Source: Halichondria panicea (Eukaryota > Porifera > Demospongiae > Suberitida > Halichondriidae). Taken from it: DNA of 64,000 nt. Numbering within the stretch: the first letter of the stretch is position 1; each line of letters starts with the position of its first letter. Of this stretch, positions 14,001 to 25,100 are shown piece after piece. The notes beneath the pieces are model-generated. The model made no database searches. It was not told the DNA's origin and saw only the letters and a list, made by a program, of their open reading frames with translations. Where the stretch lies: positions 247,001 to 311,000 of the forward strand of contig NC_087387.1 in assembly GCF_963675165.1 (NCBI RefSeq). Direction: 5' to 3'. The translations under genes and the position numbers were made by a program.

Positions 14001-17000
14001 TTTTGCTGCATGCAAAAACTCAGAGAGTGGGTAATGATCGACCATGATTGTTGTTAAAAACGATTGATGCCAAAAGTTCAAGTCTAAAATTAATGGCTGC
14101 ATTAGCATGCAAAGCCTTGCAGCTCTCTTCTCACTCTTGCAGCTACCAATAGCTAGCGTTCTAGTGCAGAGCTAACTACTAAGTAGAGTAGCAACACTCG
14201 GTAAACAAGTTTGACTATGTGGTCTTCTGAAAAGGCTGCAATGGCATTCCAAGTAAGCAAAACTAGGCATAACTCGAGAACGAAGCATTATTTTGCAAAT
14301 CCACAGATTAAAATCCAAGTAAACATGACTAGAAGCCTATAGAAATTCTTACTTGCACTTGATTCATCCTTGAGCAGCTGTAGCAGTCTACACACACACA
14401 CAGACACACAAACACACTACCGTATACCTCGCTTGCGCATGCGCACCGAGGCATAAATACCTTTAAAATGATACCATCACTGTTCATATTTGAGAGATAA
14501 AATCATTTGCCAATTTGGTGATACCATGGATTTATAGCCCATGGTCCAAGGCCAAAAAATGGCCCCATATAAATTTTGGATTTAAGCACATTATTTGAAA
14601 GGTCTCTTTCTAAGCTTTCAGAAAATCATAATTTTTTTGACATTGGATCAATATTACTACAGTTATGGCTGTTGCAAGATCTTCACCTACACCACTGTTT
14701 CTGTGTCCCACAGGTGGTGGTAGGAGTGGCTTGGGCTCCATAGATACGGTGACAGCCGAGGTGGCTAGAATACAGACCAACATTCAATCAATGTTGCAGC
14801 AGCTCAACACTCTGGCAATGGCTGTGAACGGGCTCACTAGGACGTTGGGCAGTGTGAGTTGTGAGGGTGTGTGTTGTGTGGGATGTGACTATAACCTATG
14901 ACTCTAACGTTTAGCCTTATTAGCATTATTACATAGTGTCGACAACGTACTGCATTGTTCGAGAATAGATGACGGAATCCATTGTCTTATCTCTTATCCA
15001 CTATATTATTGAGAGCCTTAGAAACAACTTTCACCATGTGATAATTGTACTCACAGTGTTAGCAATACTCAATGTTGAGTTGGAAAAGACAACACCTTTT
15101 TGATTACCCATTAGCAGAGCTCACACAATAAGTGCTCACGCAATAAGTGCTATTATGAGGCCACTTTTGTTATCGTTATTACTCTACGTTTCATTAGATC
15201 ATGTTTGTCATAAATACTGCAATCTGATTGGTTAGAGGAAATGTTCTATCCAATTTAGAAAATCATGTACTTCAATAGAAAATCATGTACTTCAATAGAA
15301 AATCATGTACTTCACTTAGAAAATCATGTAGCAAAGATTAGATAAGAACATTCAAATCTGATTGGCTAAATACTCATTGTTGCTATGATCTAAAATGCTT
15401 AGACACTGTTTAGGAAGTTTCCACATGATTTAGAAGTCCTCAGGGCTAGTAGAACCCTCACTGCGTTCGGGATACTACAACCAGCCCTTTGGGCTTCTAA
15501 ATCATGTAGAAACTTCCTAAACAGTGTCTAACTATTATTTAGATCCCATTTGAGTGTATTTAACAGGGAACTATGAGCTATAGTACCGGTACTATAGATT
15601 GCTCTGGGCTACAAACTACAACATTGTACATTGTATTGTGATTTACAAGAAGATACACATGTAATAACATAAAAATTATTGTAGCTAGATGCAATAATTA
15701 TAATAACAGAACTAGAATGAAAGAGAGAAGCTCTAGTTTCTTTTTTTTGGCTTTGTTCGAGAGTAGTAGGAGACGCTCGTTTTTTGGGCAGTGTGCTGTG
15801 CTTTTTTGCTGCAAGGCTGCATGGGGGAGGAGCTGGATGTATGGAAGTGCTGGGATTCTAGCTTTGGCTTCTTCCTAAAGTTCCTTTCGCTTTTTTCAAG
15901 AGTAGTATAGGAGCCGCTCGTTTGCTGGGCTTGTTTGCTGCAAATTATAGCTTAGGTGTCTTCCTTTCGCTTTGTGAGAGTAGTACGAGCCGCTCGTTTC
16001 TTGGGAAGTGTGCTGAGCTTGTTTGCTGCAAAACTGGGGGAGGAGCTGGTTGTTTCTGTTTTGTGGGTGGAGCTAGCTAGGACTATAATTTTGTCCATCA
16101 AACTGAGGTGGAGGAACAGGGTTGACTTGAATAGAGACTTAGTAGAGACACAGAGATGCCAACTTCAGATATTAGTTTTCAAAAGAATAATGAGGCAGTT
16201 GCTAGGTTGGCTGTTTATATAGGTTGACTGTTGCTAAGCTAGTGCATTTCTAGTAGCCAATAAGTTTTGGGATCTAAATCAGTTAGAACATGTTATAGTG
16301 TCCCTCATCCCTCGGGCTAAAGCCCTCGAGCTTTGGGACACTATAACACATAGATACCTCATGCCCATGTTCTAACCATAACATAACATCAACTAACAAT
16401 AATATTATGTATGTATATGTACCTTTCGAAGAAAGCATTTACTTGAACATGTGAGTTTATCCTATACATGTATGTTTCACTTCTGTATGCAGTCAAGCAC
16501 GGAGAGGGGGACAGCTGCTGGTCATGACCCACACCTTATGGTTAGTTATGTCTATAGCCACGAAGTCCGTTAGTTCAAACTTGAAGTGATGACCTTTACC
16601 CTGTTTGCTTGTGTATAAATTATATAGAATCATGGGATACGTAGTCTTGGAACATATTATCATACCTACCTTCTCTCTCACATACCACACACACTACACA
16701 CACTTCACACATACGCCCACACACACAGGTACCACGGCTAGTAACGAGAAGAGGTCCCCTCCTCACACTCCTCTTGAAGACTGGTCCCCTACTGGCCGTA
16801 TGGCCGCTGGTGGTCAGTATTGTTATGGCAATTATCAGCAGAAGGTAACTACTGCCTTATTATTATTATTTAGATCCCATTTGAGTGTATTTAGCAGGGA
16901 ACTATGAGCTATAGTACCGGTACTATAGATTGCTCTGGGCTACAAACTACAACATTGTACATTGTATTGTGATTTACAAGAAGATACACATGTAATAACA

Positions 17001-18138
17001 TAAAAATTATTGTAGCTAGATGCAATAATTATAATAACAGAACTAGAATGAAAGAGAGAAGCTCTAGTTTCTTTTTTTTGGCTTTGTTCGAGAGTAGTAG
17101 GAGACGCTCGTTTTTTGGGCAGTGTGCTGTGCTTTTTTGCTGCAAGGCTGCATGGGGGAGGAGCTGGATGTATGGAAGTGCTGGGATTCTAGCTTTGGCT
17201 TCTTCCTAAAGTTCCTTTCGCTTTTTTCAAGAGTAGTATAGGAGCCGCTCGTTTGCTGGGCTTGTTTGCTGCAAATTATAGCTTAGGTGTCTTCCTTTCG
17301 CTTTGTGAGAGTAGTACGAGCCGCTCGTTTCTTGGGAAGTGTGCTGAGCTTGTTTGCTGCAAAACTGGGGGAGGAGCTGGTTGTTTCTGTTTTGTGGGTG
17401 GAGCTAGCTAGGACTATAATTTTGTCCATCAAACTGAGGTGGAGGAACAGGGTTGACTTGAATAGAGACTTAGTAGAGACACAGAGATGCCAACTTCAGA
17501 TATTAGTTTTCAAAAGAATAATGAGGCAGTTGCTAGGTTGGCTGTTTATATAGGTTGACTGTTGCTAAGCTAGTGCATTTCTAGTAGCCAATAGGTTTTG
17601 GGATCTAAATCAGTTAGAACATGTGCATTCGGTATCTATGGTTATAGTGTCCCTCATCCCTCGGGCTAAAGCCCTCGAGCTTTGGGACACTATAACACAT
17701 AGATACCTCATGCCCATGTTCTAACCATAACATAGAGGTGGTGTGTTTGTGATAGTGTCTAGCGGATATTGTTATTTGTGGTCCCTTACTGTTAGTAAGT
17801 AAAAGCAAACTTTAACAGTTATATCTAGCAATTTGTTTTCAGAAAAACTAATGTGTAGTCTAAGTCAAGTTATAGTTATCTTACTGAACTTTCACTTCGG
17901 ATGTAGGATTGGCCGGGGAAAACACAGGCCTATGAGTATCACTAATGGTAGTAAACTCTCGTCTGAGGATTTTATTCCATGGCAGCAATGACAAGACTCT
18001 GTGTACGTAATGTACTATTCTCACCCACGTTGCAGGTTTCGAAGTGGCACCACGGGGCTGCCCAGTTGGGCCTGGCTGGTGGTAACTGCTCTGCAGGCCC
18101 TCTTCACTCTCCTAATAGTTAGACGTCTCCAACTCTGA
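8017..18138 (+). CDS. ACBD5: Tail-anchored acyl-CoA-binding protein, ACBD5/ACBD4-like
   Basis: Ten exons: 8017-8098, 8231-8265, 8396-8481, 9110-9182, 13103-13402, 13623-13770, 14714-14853, 16493-16540, 16729-16844, 18036-18138; 1131 nt, 376 aa, all phases consistent. Residues 13-92 form an acyl-CoA-binding domain: [23 protein letters not shown] (the YKQ-T acyl-CoA motif), [16 protein letters not shown] and EEL. Exon 5 begins [12 protein letters not shown], matching the segment after the domain in vertebrate ACBD5. It ends in an acidic tract followed by DFKDSFQE (13373-13396), a good candidate FFAT motif for binding VAP proteins of the ER. Exon 7 ([20 protein letters not shown]) looks like the ACBD5 coiled coil. 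Exon 9 encodes a hydrophobic segment ([20 protein letters not shown]) and exon 10 a second one ([18 protein letters not shown]) ending RRLQL. ACBD5 proteins are tail-anchored on peroxisomes and tether them to the ER while binding very-long-chain acyl-CoA. If exon 9 is not spliced it ends at a stop directly after its helix, so two C-termini are possible. The ATG chosen is the one immediately before the domain. Confidence 0.85.
8521..8725. repeat. Minisatellite, ~35-bp unit, six copies
   Basis: Six tandem degenerate units of the pattern TATAGTGAGTNNAACCC followed by NCTTAATGGCTACCCTG, inside intron 3 of the ACBD5-like gene. The first two units share one variant (TCCAACCCCC) and the last three another (TAGAACCCTC), which suggests expansion in steps. 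Confidence 0.85.
9797..9985 (+). repeat. Dispersed ~185-bp repeat, copy 1
   Basis: Begins GAAAGCACCGCAGGTGCTGA and ends near CCAAAAGTTCAA. A second copy at about 13902-14078 has the same order of blocks. Both lie in introns of the ACBD5-like gene. The second copy forms the left part of an insertion that splits another MITE, so this is probably a mobile element. Confidence 0.7.
10111..10423. mobile_element. MITE with terminal inverted repeats (CGTATAT family)
   Basis: Left end CCGTATATATGCTCGATCAG is matched by the inverted right end, CTGATCAAGCATATACG, with AGGCCGC/GCGGCTC continuing inward. It is about 313 bp, lies in intron 4 of the ACBD5-like gene, and shows no coding capacity. A target-site duplication could not be settled by eye. 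Confidence 0.7.
10872..13015 (+). repeat. Degenerate repeated unit, four copies, in ACBD5-like intron 4
   Basis: Four copies (about 10872-11116, 11757-11944, 12370-12575 and 12798-13015) share the block order GGAATGCA-GTCATTTA, TTGTGTAAACCACAA, ATAACATTCC-TGTTGTGTAT, ATAAATAGTC, then GGACACTCT followed by AGAGTTGTCC. The last part is itself a short palindrome. Extra copies of the palindrome alone stand near 9638 and 11573, the latter followed by CCTTTTGTTATTG. This is probably an old transposon family that inserted or duplicated repeatedly within one intron. Confidence 0.75.
12595..12752. repeat. Perfect 42-bp inverted repeat (hairpin)
   Basis: 12595-12636 is the exact reverse complement of 12711-12752, with a 74-bp spacer. 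It begins AGCTCTTATGCATTGG. It lies between two copies of the intron 4 repeated unit. A perfect match this long implies a recent origin, such as a foldback element or a replication template switch. Confidence 0.9.
13829..14680. mobile_element. MITE family 1 copy split by a nested insertion
   Basis: The left half of the common palindromic MITE (CAGCTGCCATAACTTGAATT to GAAAGCTTAGAAAA, about 13833-13898) and the rest of it (TTTAAAATGATACCATCACT to AGTTATGGCTGTTG, about 14460-14673) are separated by about 560 bp. The insert starts with the dispersed repeat also found at 9797 and ends in GCGCATGCGCACCGAGGCAT. The left end of the insert contains GATGCCTCGGTG and the inverted right end TATGCCTCGGTG, so the insert is plausibly a transposon with terminal inverted repeats. 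Located in intron 6 of the ACBD5-like gene. Confidence 0.7.
15257..15330 (+). repeat. Short tandem repeat, 20-bp unit, ~3.5 copies
   Basis: AGAAAATCATGTACTTCAAT is repeated head to tail three and a half times, the third copy with a small variation. It lies in intron 7 of the ACBD5-like gene. Confidence 0.9.
15401..15529. repeat. Foldback element (~129-bp hairpin)
   Basis: AGACACTGTTTAGGAAGTTT at the left end is mirrored by AAACTTCCTAAACAGTGTCT at the right end. Pairing continues through ACATGATTTAGAAG to AGGGCT with few mismatches. It directly abuts the 743-bp element that starts at 15537. No coding content. Confidence 0.85.
15537..16279 (+). mobile_element. 743-bp repeat element, copy 1
   Basis: Begins ATTTAGATCCCATT and ends TTTTGGGATCTAAAT, giving a 12-bp terminal inverted repeat (ATTTAGATCCCA). 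A copy of the same length, essentially identical by eye, lies at 16868-17610. Internally it has three loose repeats of a CGCTCGTTT-containing block. An 88-codon open frame is identical in both copies, but it shows no recognisable domain and I do not call it a gene. It lies in intron 7 of the ACBD5-like gene. Confidence 0.75.
16282..16376. repeat. Palindromic MITE, shortened copy
   Basis: Starts GTTAGAACATG and ends CATGTTCTAAC, with an inner hairpin TTATAGTGTCCC / GGGACACTATAA. It follows the 743-bp element directly. The related copy at 17613-17725 has 18 extra bases (GCATTCGGTATCTATGGT region) that complete the left arm, so this copy carries an internal deletion. Confidence 0.75.
16868..17610 (+). 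mobile_element. 743-bp repeat element, copy 2
   Basis: Same length as 15537-16279 with only a few differences noticed (for example TTTAGCAGGG for TTTAACAGGG near the start). It lies in intron 9 of the ACBD5-like gene, starting 24 bp after the exon 9 donor. Its left flank (TTATTATT) differs from that of copy 1, but its right flank carries the same palindromic element. Confidence 0.75.
17613..17725. repeat. Palindromic MITE, full copy
   Basis: GTTAGAACATG at the left and CATGTTCTAAC at the right, with GGTATCTATG pairing with CATAGATACC and TATAGTGTCCC with GGGACACTATA. About 113 bp and nearly a complete hairpin. A shorter sister copy lies at 16282-16376. Confidence 0.8.
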
Positions 18139-19155
18139 GTCATTATTATTACTTTCGTACCACAATTGAGGTACACTCTGTTTGTTGTTAGTGGCATCAA
18201 TTTTATGATATTAGATATCCGTTAATCTGTTGTTTGTTTATATATTATCGTCTCTAATTATGAGAAAGGAACTTGCCCTCAGGCAGTTAATTTTATTATG
18301 CACACTGATTGTTTTGTGCTGCGTGTCTGTTTGCAAATAAATGTTCTACCACAAAAGTTCACTGCAAAAGTTCACTGGCATGCTTTATTCGTGCGTGTGA
18401 GAGTTTCCTTATGATCAAAGTCAGAATGAATACGTACTTACACTGTATTGTTATGCATGAACGGCTGATTTTGAATAATCTGAAAAGTCGTCCAAGATAG
18501 TGTATAGGCCTTACTATTATAGCTTACATGTGAAAACTATATAAGATTCCATGTACCATTTTAGGTGCCATTTTAATTCCGGTTCGCTTCCTCCATTGCC
18601 TATATAATACTCTATCATCACAGCAGCTGCAGTGTAAGCTGTTGTGCAACTCAGCAATTGTCTCAACATTGTGTGTCATGCTTTGGGCATCCAATAGTGC
18701 ACAGAGTGGAATGCCCTTATATGGCAAACAACCAATGTTTTGGCCGTTACGATTCTTACGAGTTGTATGCGCACGTACGTGCAGCAGTCAGGTATTTGTG
18801 TATCGCCTTTTGTTGACAATATGCACCCCTATAAGTTCCTCGTGTGCATAATGAGAAGCTATATCCTTAATGGAGCTATTGTTGCAAGAATGTGCATCAG
18901 CTATAATAAATGTATACACTTCCTGTTGCTATTGGCTATCATTACATCATGACATAGACAATAGCCTATTGTATTATGTCATGATTTTAGCTGCATTCCA
19001 AGACCTCAAGTATAAAACAGAGAGATATTCAGAAACTGCAGCTATACACAACTACTACTGCAGTTAGTTGTGCAAGTGAAATTGTGTGTGTGCATGAGAA
19101 GTGCCTTCATTTGAATTGGAACTGCATCAACGGATTATTCGTGGTTGCGTTGAAC
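18139..19155. other. Intergenic region between ACBD5-like gene and gene A
   Basis: About 1 kb. A polyadenylation signal AATAAA at 18336-18341, 198 bp after the ACBD5-like stop, would suit that gene. The last few hundred bases must contain the promoter and 5' UTR of gene A. An upstream in-frame ATG at 19084 would extend gene A by 24 residues but would bury the signal peptide, so 19156 is preferred. Nothing else is supported. Confidence 0.5.
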
Positions 19156-22100
19156 ATGCCCTCAAGCAAAGGGCAGCAGCTTTCGTTGCTGCTACTCAGT
19201 TTTTCACTACTGCAGTGCTGTCTTGGTCAGCAAGATTTTTCTACAGCTCCTATTCCAAACCCGTTTCGGAATGGGAATATGTACCCTCCTCGATCAGAAA
19301 CAGATGTTTGCAGACCCATTCAGGACTACATCGATCGTGGCTCTGCAAGATTCAACTCTCAACTCGTAACAAACACAAACTCGGACATAATTTTTGCAAC
19401 CAGTAACAGCCGAATCATGTCGTCACGGTTACAATCTCGTTTGAACAGTTTAGTGCGAATATATGGAAGGAACACATATCCTAAATTGAGAGTAACAAAG
19501 GCGTGGACTCCGTACCCTGACCAAGATCTGAGCAATAACGATCAATCCTTGCACTATGAAGGTCAGCTGTAGTTATATAGTAGTGCGTTTGGTACATGCA
19601 TGTGCATGTGTCTGGTACATGCAGAATACCGGAATTTTTCCTCGTGTTGTTTCCACTGCAGTCCAAAAATAATTATGTACGTTGTATACAATGCATGATT
19701 ATACCACTGCATGCATGCTAGTACAAATAGCACACTTGTGCATGCATCGTTAGCATCGTTCGCTCCTATTAGCTGATTTTCACCTATTGTTTGCTAATAT
19801 CGTGATACACAGGAAGTATTGTACGGTACAGGTGTTGCTATAGCTTTGGAGACAAAGCTATGTTGTGTAAAGCACTTTTGATTAATTTGTTAAGTTTGCA
19901 CTATTTCAATTGCTGCAGTATAATACATAGAATCTATTTTATGTTGGCTAGACTTCCGATTTTACACTGAACACAGAATAAAGCTTTTGTTATGCTTCCA
20001 AAAATCATTTCAATCGTACATTTCTCAGGCTCAACAAAGTTTTGTTCATATAGCTACAGCAACAATTTTGTTATGCCTCAGGCGTAATTCAATTAGCAAC
20101 AAAGTTCTTTTTTTATAGCCTGCGTTGTTACGTATTATTGCCTCAGGTCGCACCATCAGAGTGGAGTTGCAAGGCCACCGGAGCAGTGACTATAACAGAC
20201 TACTAACAGCTGCTGTTGATGCACAGTTCGACTGGGTGTTCTATGCTGCTTCAAACTATGTACGACTCAGTGTGATCCCATCCAGTGAGTTGGCATATAC
20301 ACAATCACACTGCCATTGTTCATTCATTCCTTTAAGAGTATCCACTGTGTCGCATCTGCACCACAACAATGCACATACGTACACGTATACGTGCATGATG
20401 ATGTGTAAGAGTTTGCATGCATGCAGTATCCAAATTTAGGTAGTGAGTGACCTTTAGTTTTCCCTGGATTTAGGGAATTTAAGGCAATCTTGAAGCATAA
20501 TTGCACTCACATACGTACCCCCTCCACACACACACACGTACCCACCCACCCCCCACACACACACACGTACCACCCCCCCACACACACATCACAGGTTGTG
20601 ATCGCAACATTGACGTAGTGTTCATTATCGACCAGTCGGGTAGTGTAGGGAGCACAAATCACAACCTTGCAAAGCAGTTCATATCCAACGTTGTCTCTTT
20701 CTTCTCCATTAGTCCCACACAAACCAGAGTAGGGATAGTCACCTACTCAGGCAGCTCTCGAATAGAATTTGACCTATTGCGATACACCAATTTGGGCGCC
20801 TTGACCACAGCTATAAACAACATTCCGTACAGAGGAGGGCAGACAGCTACAGCGTTAGCTCTGGAGGATGCTAGAGATGCTCTGAACCCTTCCCGAGGCT
20901 ATGGTGCAAGACCAGCTTCAGAGGGAATCCCTAGGATTGCCATTCTCATAACTGGTGAGTTCAGTTAATAAAGAGCTATATAATTATTAAGCTTATTATG
21001 TATGTACAATAGATTGTCTAGTATCGTACACTATTGATATAATGGGTTAATTGCTTGTTTCCACATCAGATGGGAAATCAAACTCATACTCCATTACAAA
21101 TCCTGCCAATAATCTGAAGAACTCTGGAGTCCAGGTGTACACTATTGGAGTGAGTAACCCAGACCTGGCAGAGTTGCGATTCATCTCCTCTGACCCTGAC
21201 GATGAACACGTATTCCTGCTCAGCAATTACAGAGACGCCATCGCTTTTGTTGACTTCCTCAGTGTCACCACCTGCGAGAGTGAGTAGCCAACCACACCCA
21301 CTTATCCACTGTTACAACCATAAAACTTAATTCTTTTAGTAAGAATAAGGCTATTACACAATGTCCCATCATTCCCCCTCCCCCTCCATCCCTCTAGCTG
21401 CTGCCATTGTGGGCACTTGTGAGAGGACGTCGACTCTTGTACCTCAGGACAGCCTCCAGTACTACCAGGCAGAGTGCTCCTCCTTCACCAGCTCTGTAAT
21501 AGTGGAGCTCACTGACCTATCTGGGGCCAGCTTCCTCTACTGCTCCACTGCTACCACCAATCCAGGGCCCCTCACATCCAACACTGTCCGTGATGAGAGG
21601 ACGGGGGTCTCCAGGAGACAGTGCCAGCTCAGCATTCCTCCAGGAACAGAGGTGCATGTCTATTATCATTGTGTGGTTATTAGAACTCTGTGCATACTTA
21701 TATAGAGCTGCAAGTGTTGATGGCGAATGTAAACTCTGTGTATATTTCGTCCCAATAAATAGGCCCGTTAGTTGATTTTTCAACAGCCATAACTTTAGTA
21801 CCGTTGATCCAATGTCAAAAATGTTATGATTTCTTGAAAGCTGAGAAAGATATCTATCAAATTATTTGTTTCAATAAAATTTTTTGTGGGGGCCAAAATT
21901 TTTCATATTTCGGCCTTGGACCATAGGCTATTTATTATCCATGGATCACCAAATTGGTAAATACTTTTATCTCTCAAATATGAATTTCGATGACACCGTT
22001 TGAAAGATACTTTTCTAAGCTTTCAGAAAATTATAACATTTTGGAAATTGGATCCACAGAATTCAAGTTATGGCGACTATAAGAGTCCTGTAGCCATTGA

Positions 22101-25100
22101 TTACATGGGGGACAGTGGGTACTTTGGCAACACTTGTGTTGTGTTGTCCCTTTTGTATACAGTAAATATGCCGCTTTACATATCCCATCATGTGTTATGT
22201 GTTGGAATGACAAGTACCTAGCTTGTATGATTTGCTTACAGACAATTCACATTGGAGTCCTTGGTCAAGAAGTGATGAACAATGTGCTGTTGGTTGTCAT
22301 GGACCGAATTCTGACTCAGACACAAGTGACTGATAACGTTGTTGAAGGAGACCAGTACAGTCTGGACCTAAGAACTCTCTTGAGATCAGATGCTACCTCT
22401 CAAAGGTATCCTAGCTAAGAGCTTCCAATTATACCTGTAATGTAGCTAGTTTAAAGGCCTATTGCAAATAGTACCTTATTTACTTTATTGTCATCTTTTT
22501 CTGCAGCTGGGTGTATCGAATAGCCGATGGTAACGATGGCAACGTGTTTCAAATCTCCAATGGAAGATATTTCAGAATACGAAGTTCATCTCTCTCTTCG
22601 ATCAGTTTCAATGCTCAGGCGCAATACAATGTGCTTGTGATAGTGGAACGTTCAGGGGCTACATGCAGCTGCTCACAATTACAAATACAACTGAACATTA
22701 TCACCAACCGAGTGGACTTTGAAGTGACCCCCAGCGATGCTACTGTACGAGAGGACGTAGCCATTGGACGAAATGTGGTTACCGTGACAGCAACTAACGG
22801 GGCAGGCTCTATCACTTATTCCATCACTAGCGGTAACACTGGAAACGCTTTCTCTATAGACTCTACCAGTGGTGTGGTGGAGGTTGCTTCTGCTCTTAAC
22901 TTTGAAACCGTTAATAGCTACTCATTGACTGTTCGAGCGAATGTAGTGGGCACTTCTGTGACTGATACCACAAGCTTTACTATCACAGTGATTGATGTCA
23001 ACGAGGATCCATTCTTTGTCACCAGCTGTGCCAGGCAAGGCAGCTGTTCTTATGGCATCAATGAGAACCGACCTGCGAACACTTGGATTGGACGAATAGA
23101 GGCTAACGATCCAGACTTGCCCACTCTGACCAATGGAATGCTTAGTTACAGAATATCACCAGCTGACGTACCTTTTACTATTAACTCCAATGGTGGAATC
23201 ATTACGTCTGCAATTCTTGATTACGAAACAGCCAACTCCCACTCTTTCCGAGTGATTGTAACAGATGGTAGTGTGTCCATCAGTACAGCTGTGCTAGTAA
23301 GCGTCAACGACCTCAATGACAATGCTCCACTTATCTCTGGCCCCAATACAGTCAACATTAACGAGAACACACAAACTGGGTTTGTCCTGACACAGTATCA
23401 AGCTTCCGATGCCGATAGTGGCAACAATGCAAGAATTGAATTCTCGATAACCCCAAATAACATTCCTTTTGATATTGACAGCTCTGAAGGCTCGCTAACT
23501 GTAACTGGTGACTTGGACTATGAGCTTGTACAGGAGTACAGTATTACCGTGACAGCAGCTAATCCAGGGACCAATCAAATGAACTCTATAGGTACTCGAA
23601 TTATCGTGAACAATCTGAACGACAATCCACCAACGTTTATTGGCGCTCCATATTCTGGTATTGTGATTGAACATTCCGATGTAGGCACTTCAGTTGTGAC
23701 TGTACAAGCTACCGACGCTGATAGTGGATCACCTGGTGTCGTGAGGTACTCCATTGTGGGTGGGAATTTCGGTAGTGCTTTTGGTGTTGACGCGGTAACT
23801 GGTGTAGTGACTGTAGCCAATGAGATTGATCGTGAATCCGTGAGTATGTTTGATCTGAGAGTTAGAGCGAGAGATCTTGGGCAGCCTGAGCAAAGAAGAA
23901 CCACCATCATCCCAATAACTGTGTCTGACATTAACGACCATTCTCCAGTGTTCAATCCAGCTGCCTACAGCGCTCAAGTGAGAGAGGATGTGAGTGTAAA
24001 TACGGAGATATTCACTGTGTTTGCTTTTGATAATGACGAAGTCGGCAATCCTAACTCTGAAATTAGTTACAGCATCACTCTTGGAAATGTCACTGTATTT
24101 AGTATTGATTCCACGACTGGTATAGTGAGCATAAGCTCCGGCCTTGACTTTGAGACTGTCTCCAGCTACACTCTCACCATCACAGCCACCGACCGAGGCT
24201 CTCCATCACCACTTGCAGGCTCTGCAATGGCTGCCATCACTGTGGTCAACGTCAATGATGTTCCACCATCTGTACAGGGCAGTGTTAATATCAGCCTCTC
24301 GGAGAACACGCCCACTGGAGTGGAGGTAGTCGATTACGATGCAACGGATGCAGATCAATCTATTCTAACATTTTCATTCAATTCTGGAAATAATGAGGGA
24401 AAGTTTTCAATTGACGCAACTTCTGGTAGAATCACGTTGGTTGTGAGTCTTGATTTTGAAACTACTCAGCAATATATTTTTGAAGTCAGTGTATCTGATG
24501 GAGATCTGGAGACCACCTCAGCACTTGTAATTGATGTTCTTGATGAGAATGATTTCTCTCCCATCTTTAACAGTCCAACCATGTTTGAAGTTGCGGAGGA
24601 GTTGGCTAGTGGAACTTTAATTGGTACGGTGAATGCAGTCGACAGTGACAGTAGCTCCCCTAACAACCAAGTAACTTATGCGTTTGCTCAACAGTCTGCC
24701 ATTACTGATCATATCACACTCGACACCAGCTCTGGAGAAATCAGGACAAATGGAATATTAGATCGCGAGGAGCTCACCCAAATCTTTCTTCCTCCCTTGT
24801 CTCGTCAGAGTGTGAACATAGTAGCCAGGGACGGAGGCAGTCCTTCTCAACAGAGCTCTGTGAGCATCACCATTACTCTGCTGGACGATAACGACAATGC
24901 ACCTGTGTTTGGAGATAGTAGCTATGGGAACTCACTCCTGGAAAACCTGACTCCACGCCAGACTGTGTTTCAACTCTCTGCCACTGATGCTGATCTTGGA
25001 ACTAATGCTGACATTAGATTCTCTTTCACTCTAACGGACAACTCTGGCAATAGCAATCCTTTCGAAATGGATGAGGTGTCTGGACTGTTGGAAATGATCA

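Noticed and set aside
15956..16222. 88-codon frame, identical at 17287-17553
   Set aside because: It lies inside the duplicated 743-bp element; identity follows from the duplication and the frame has no recognisable domain.
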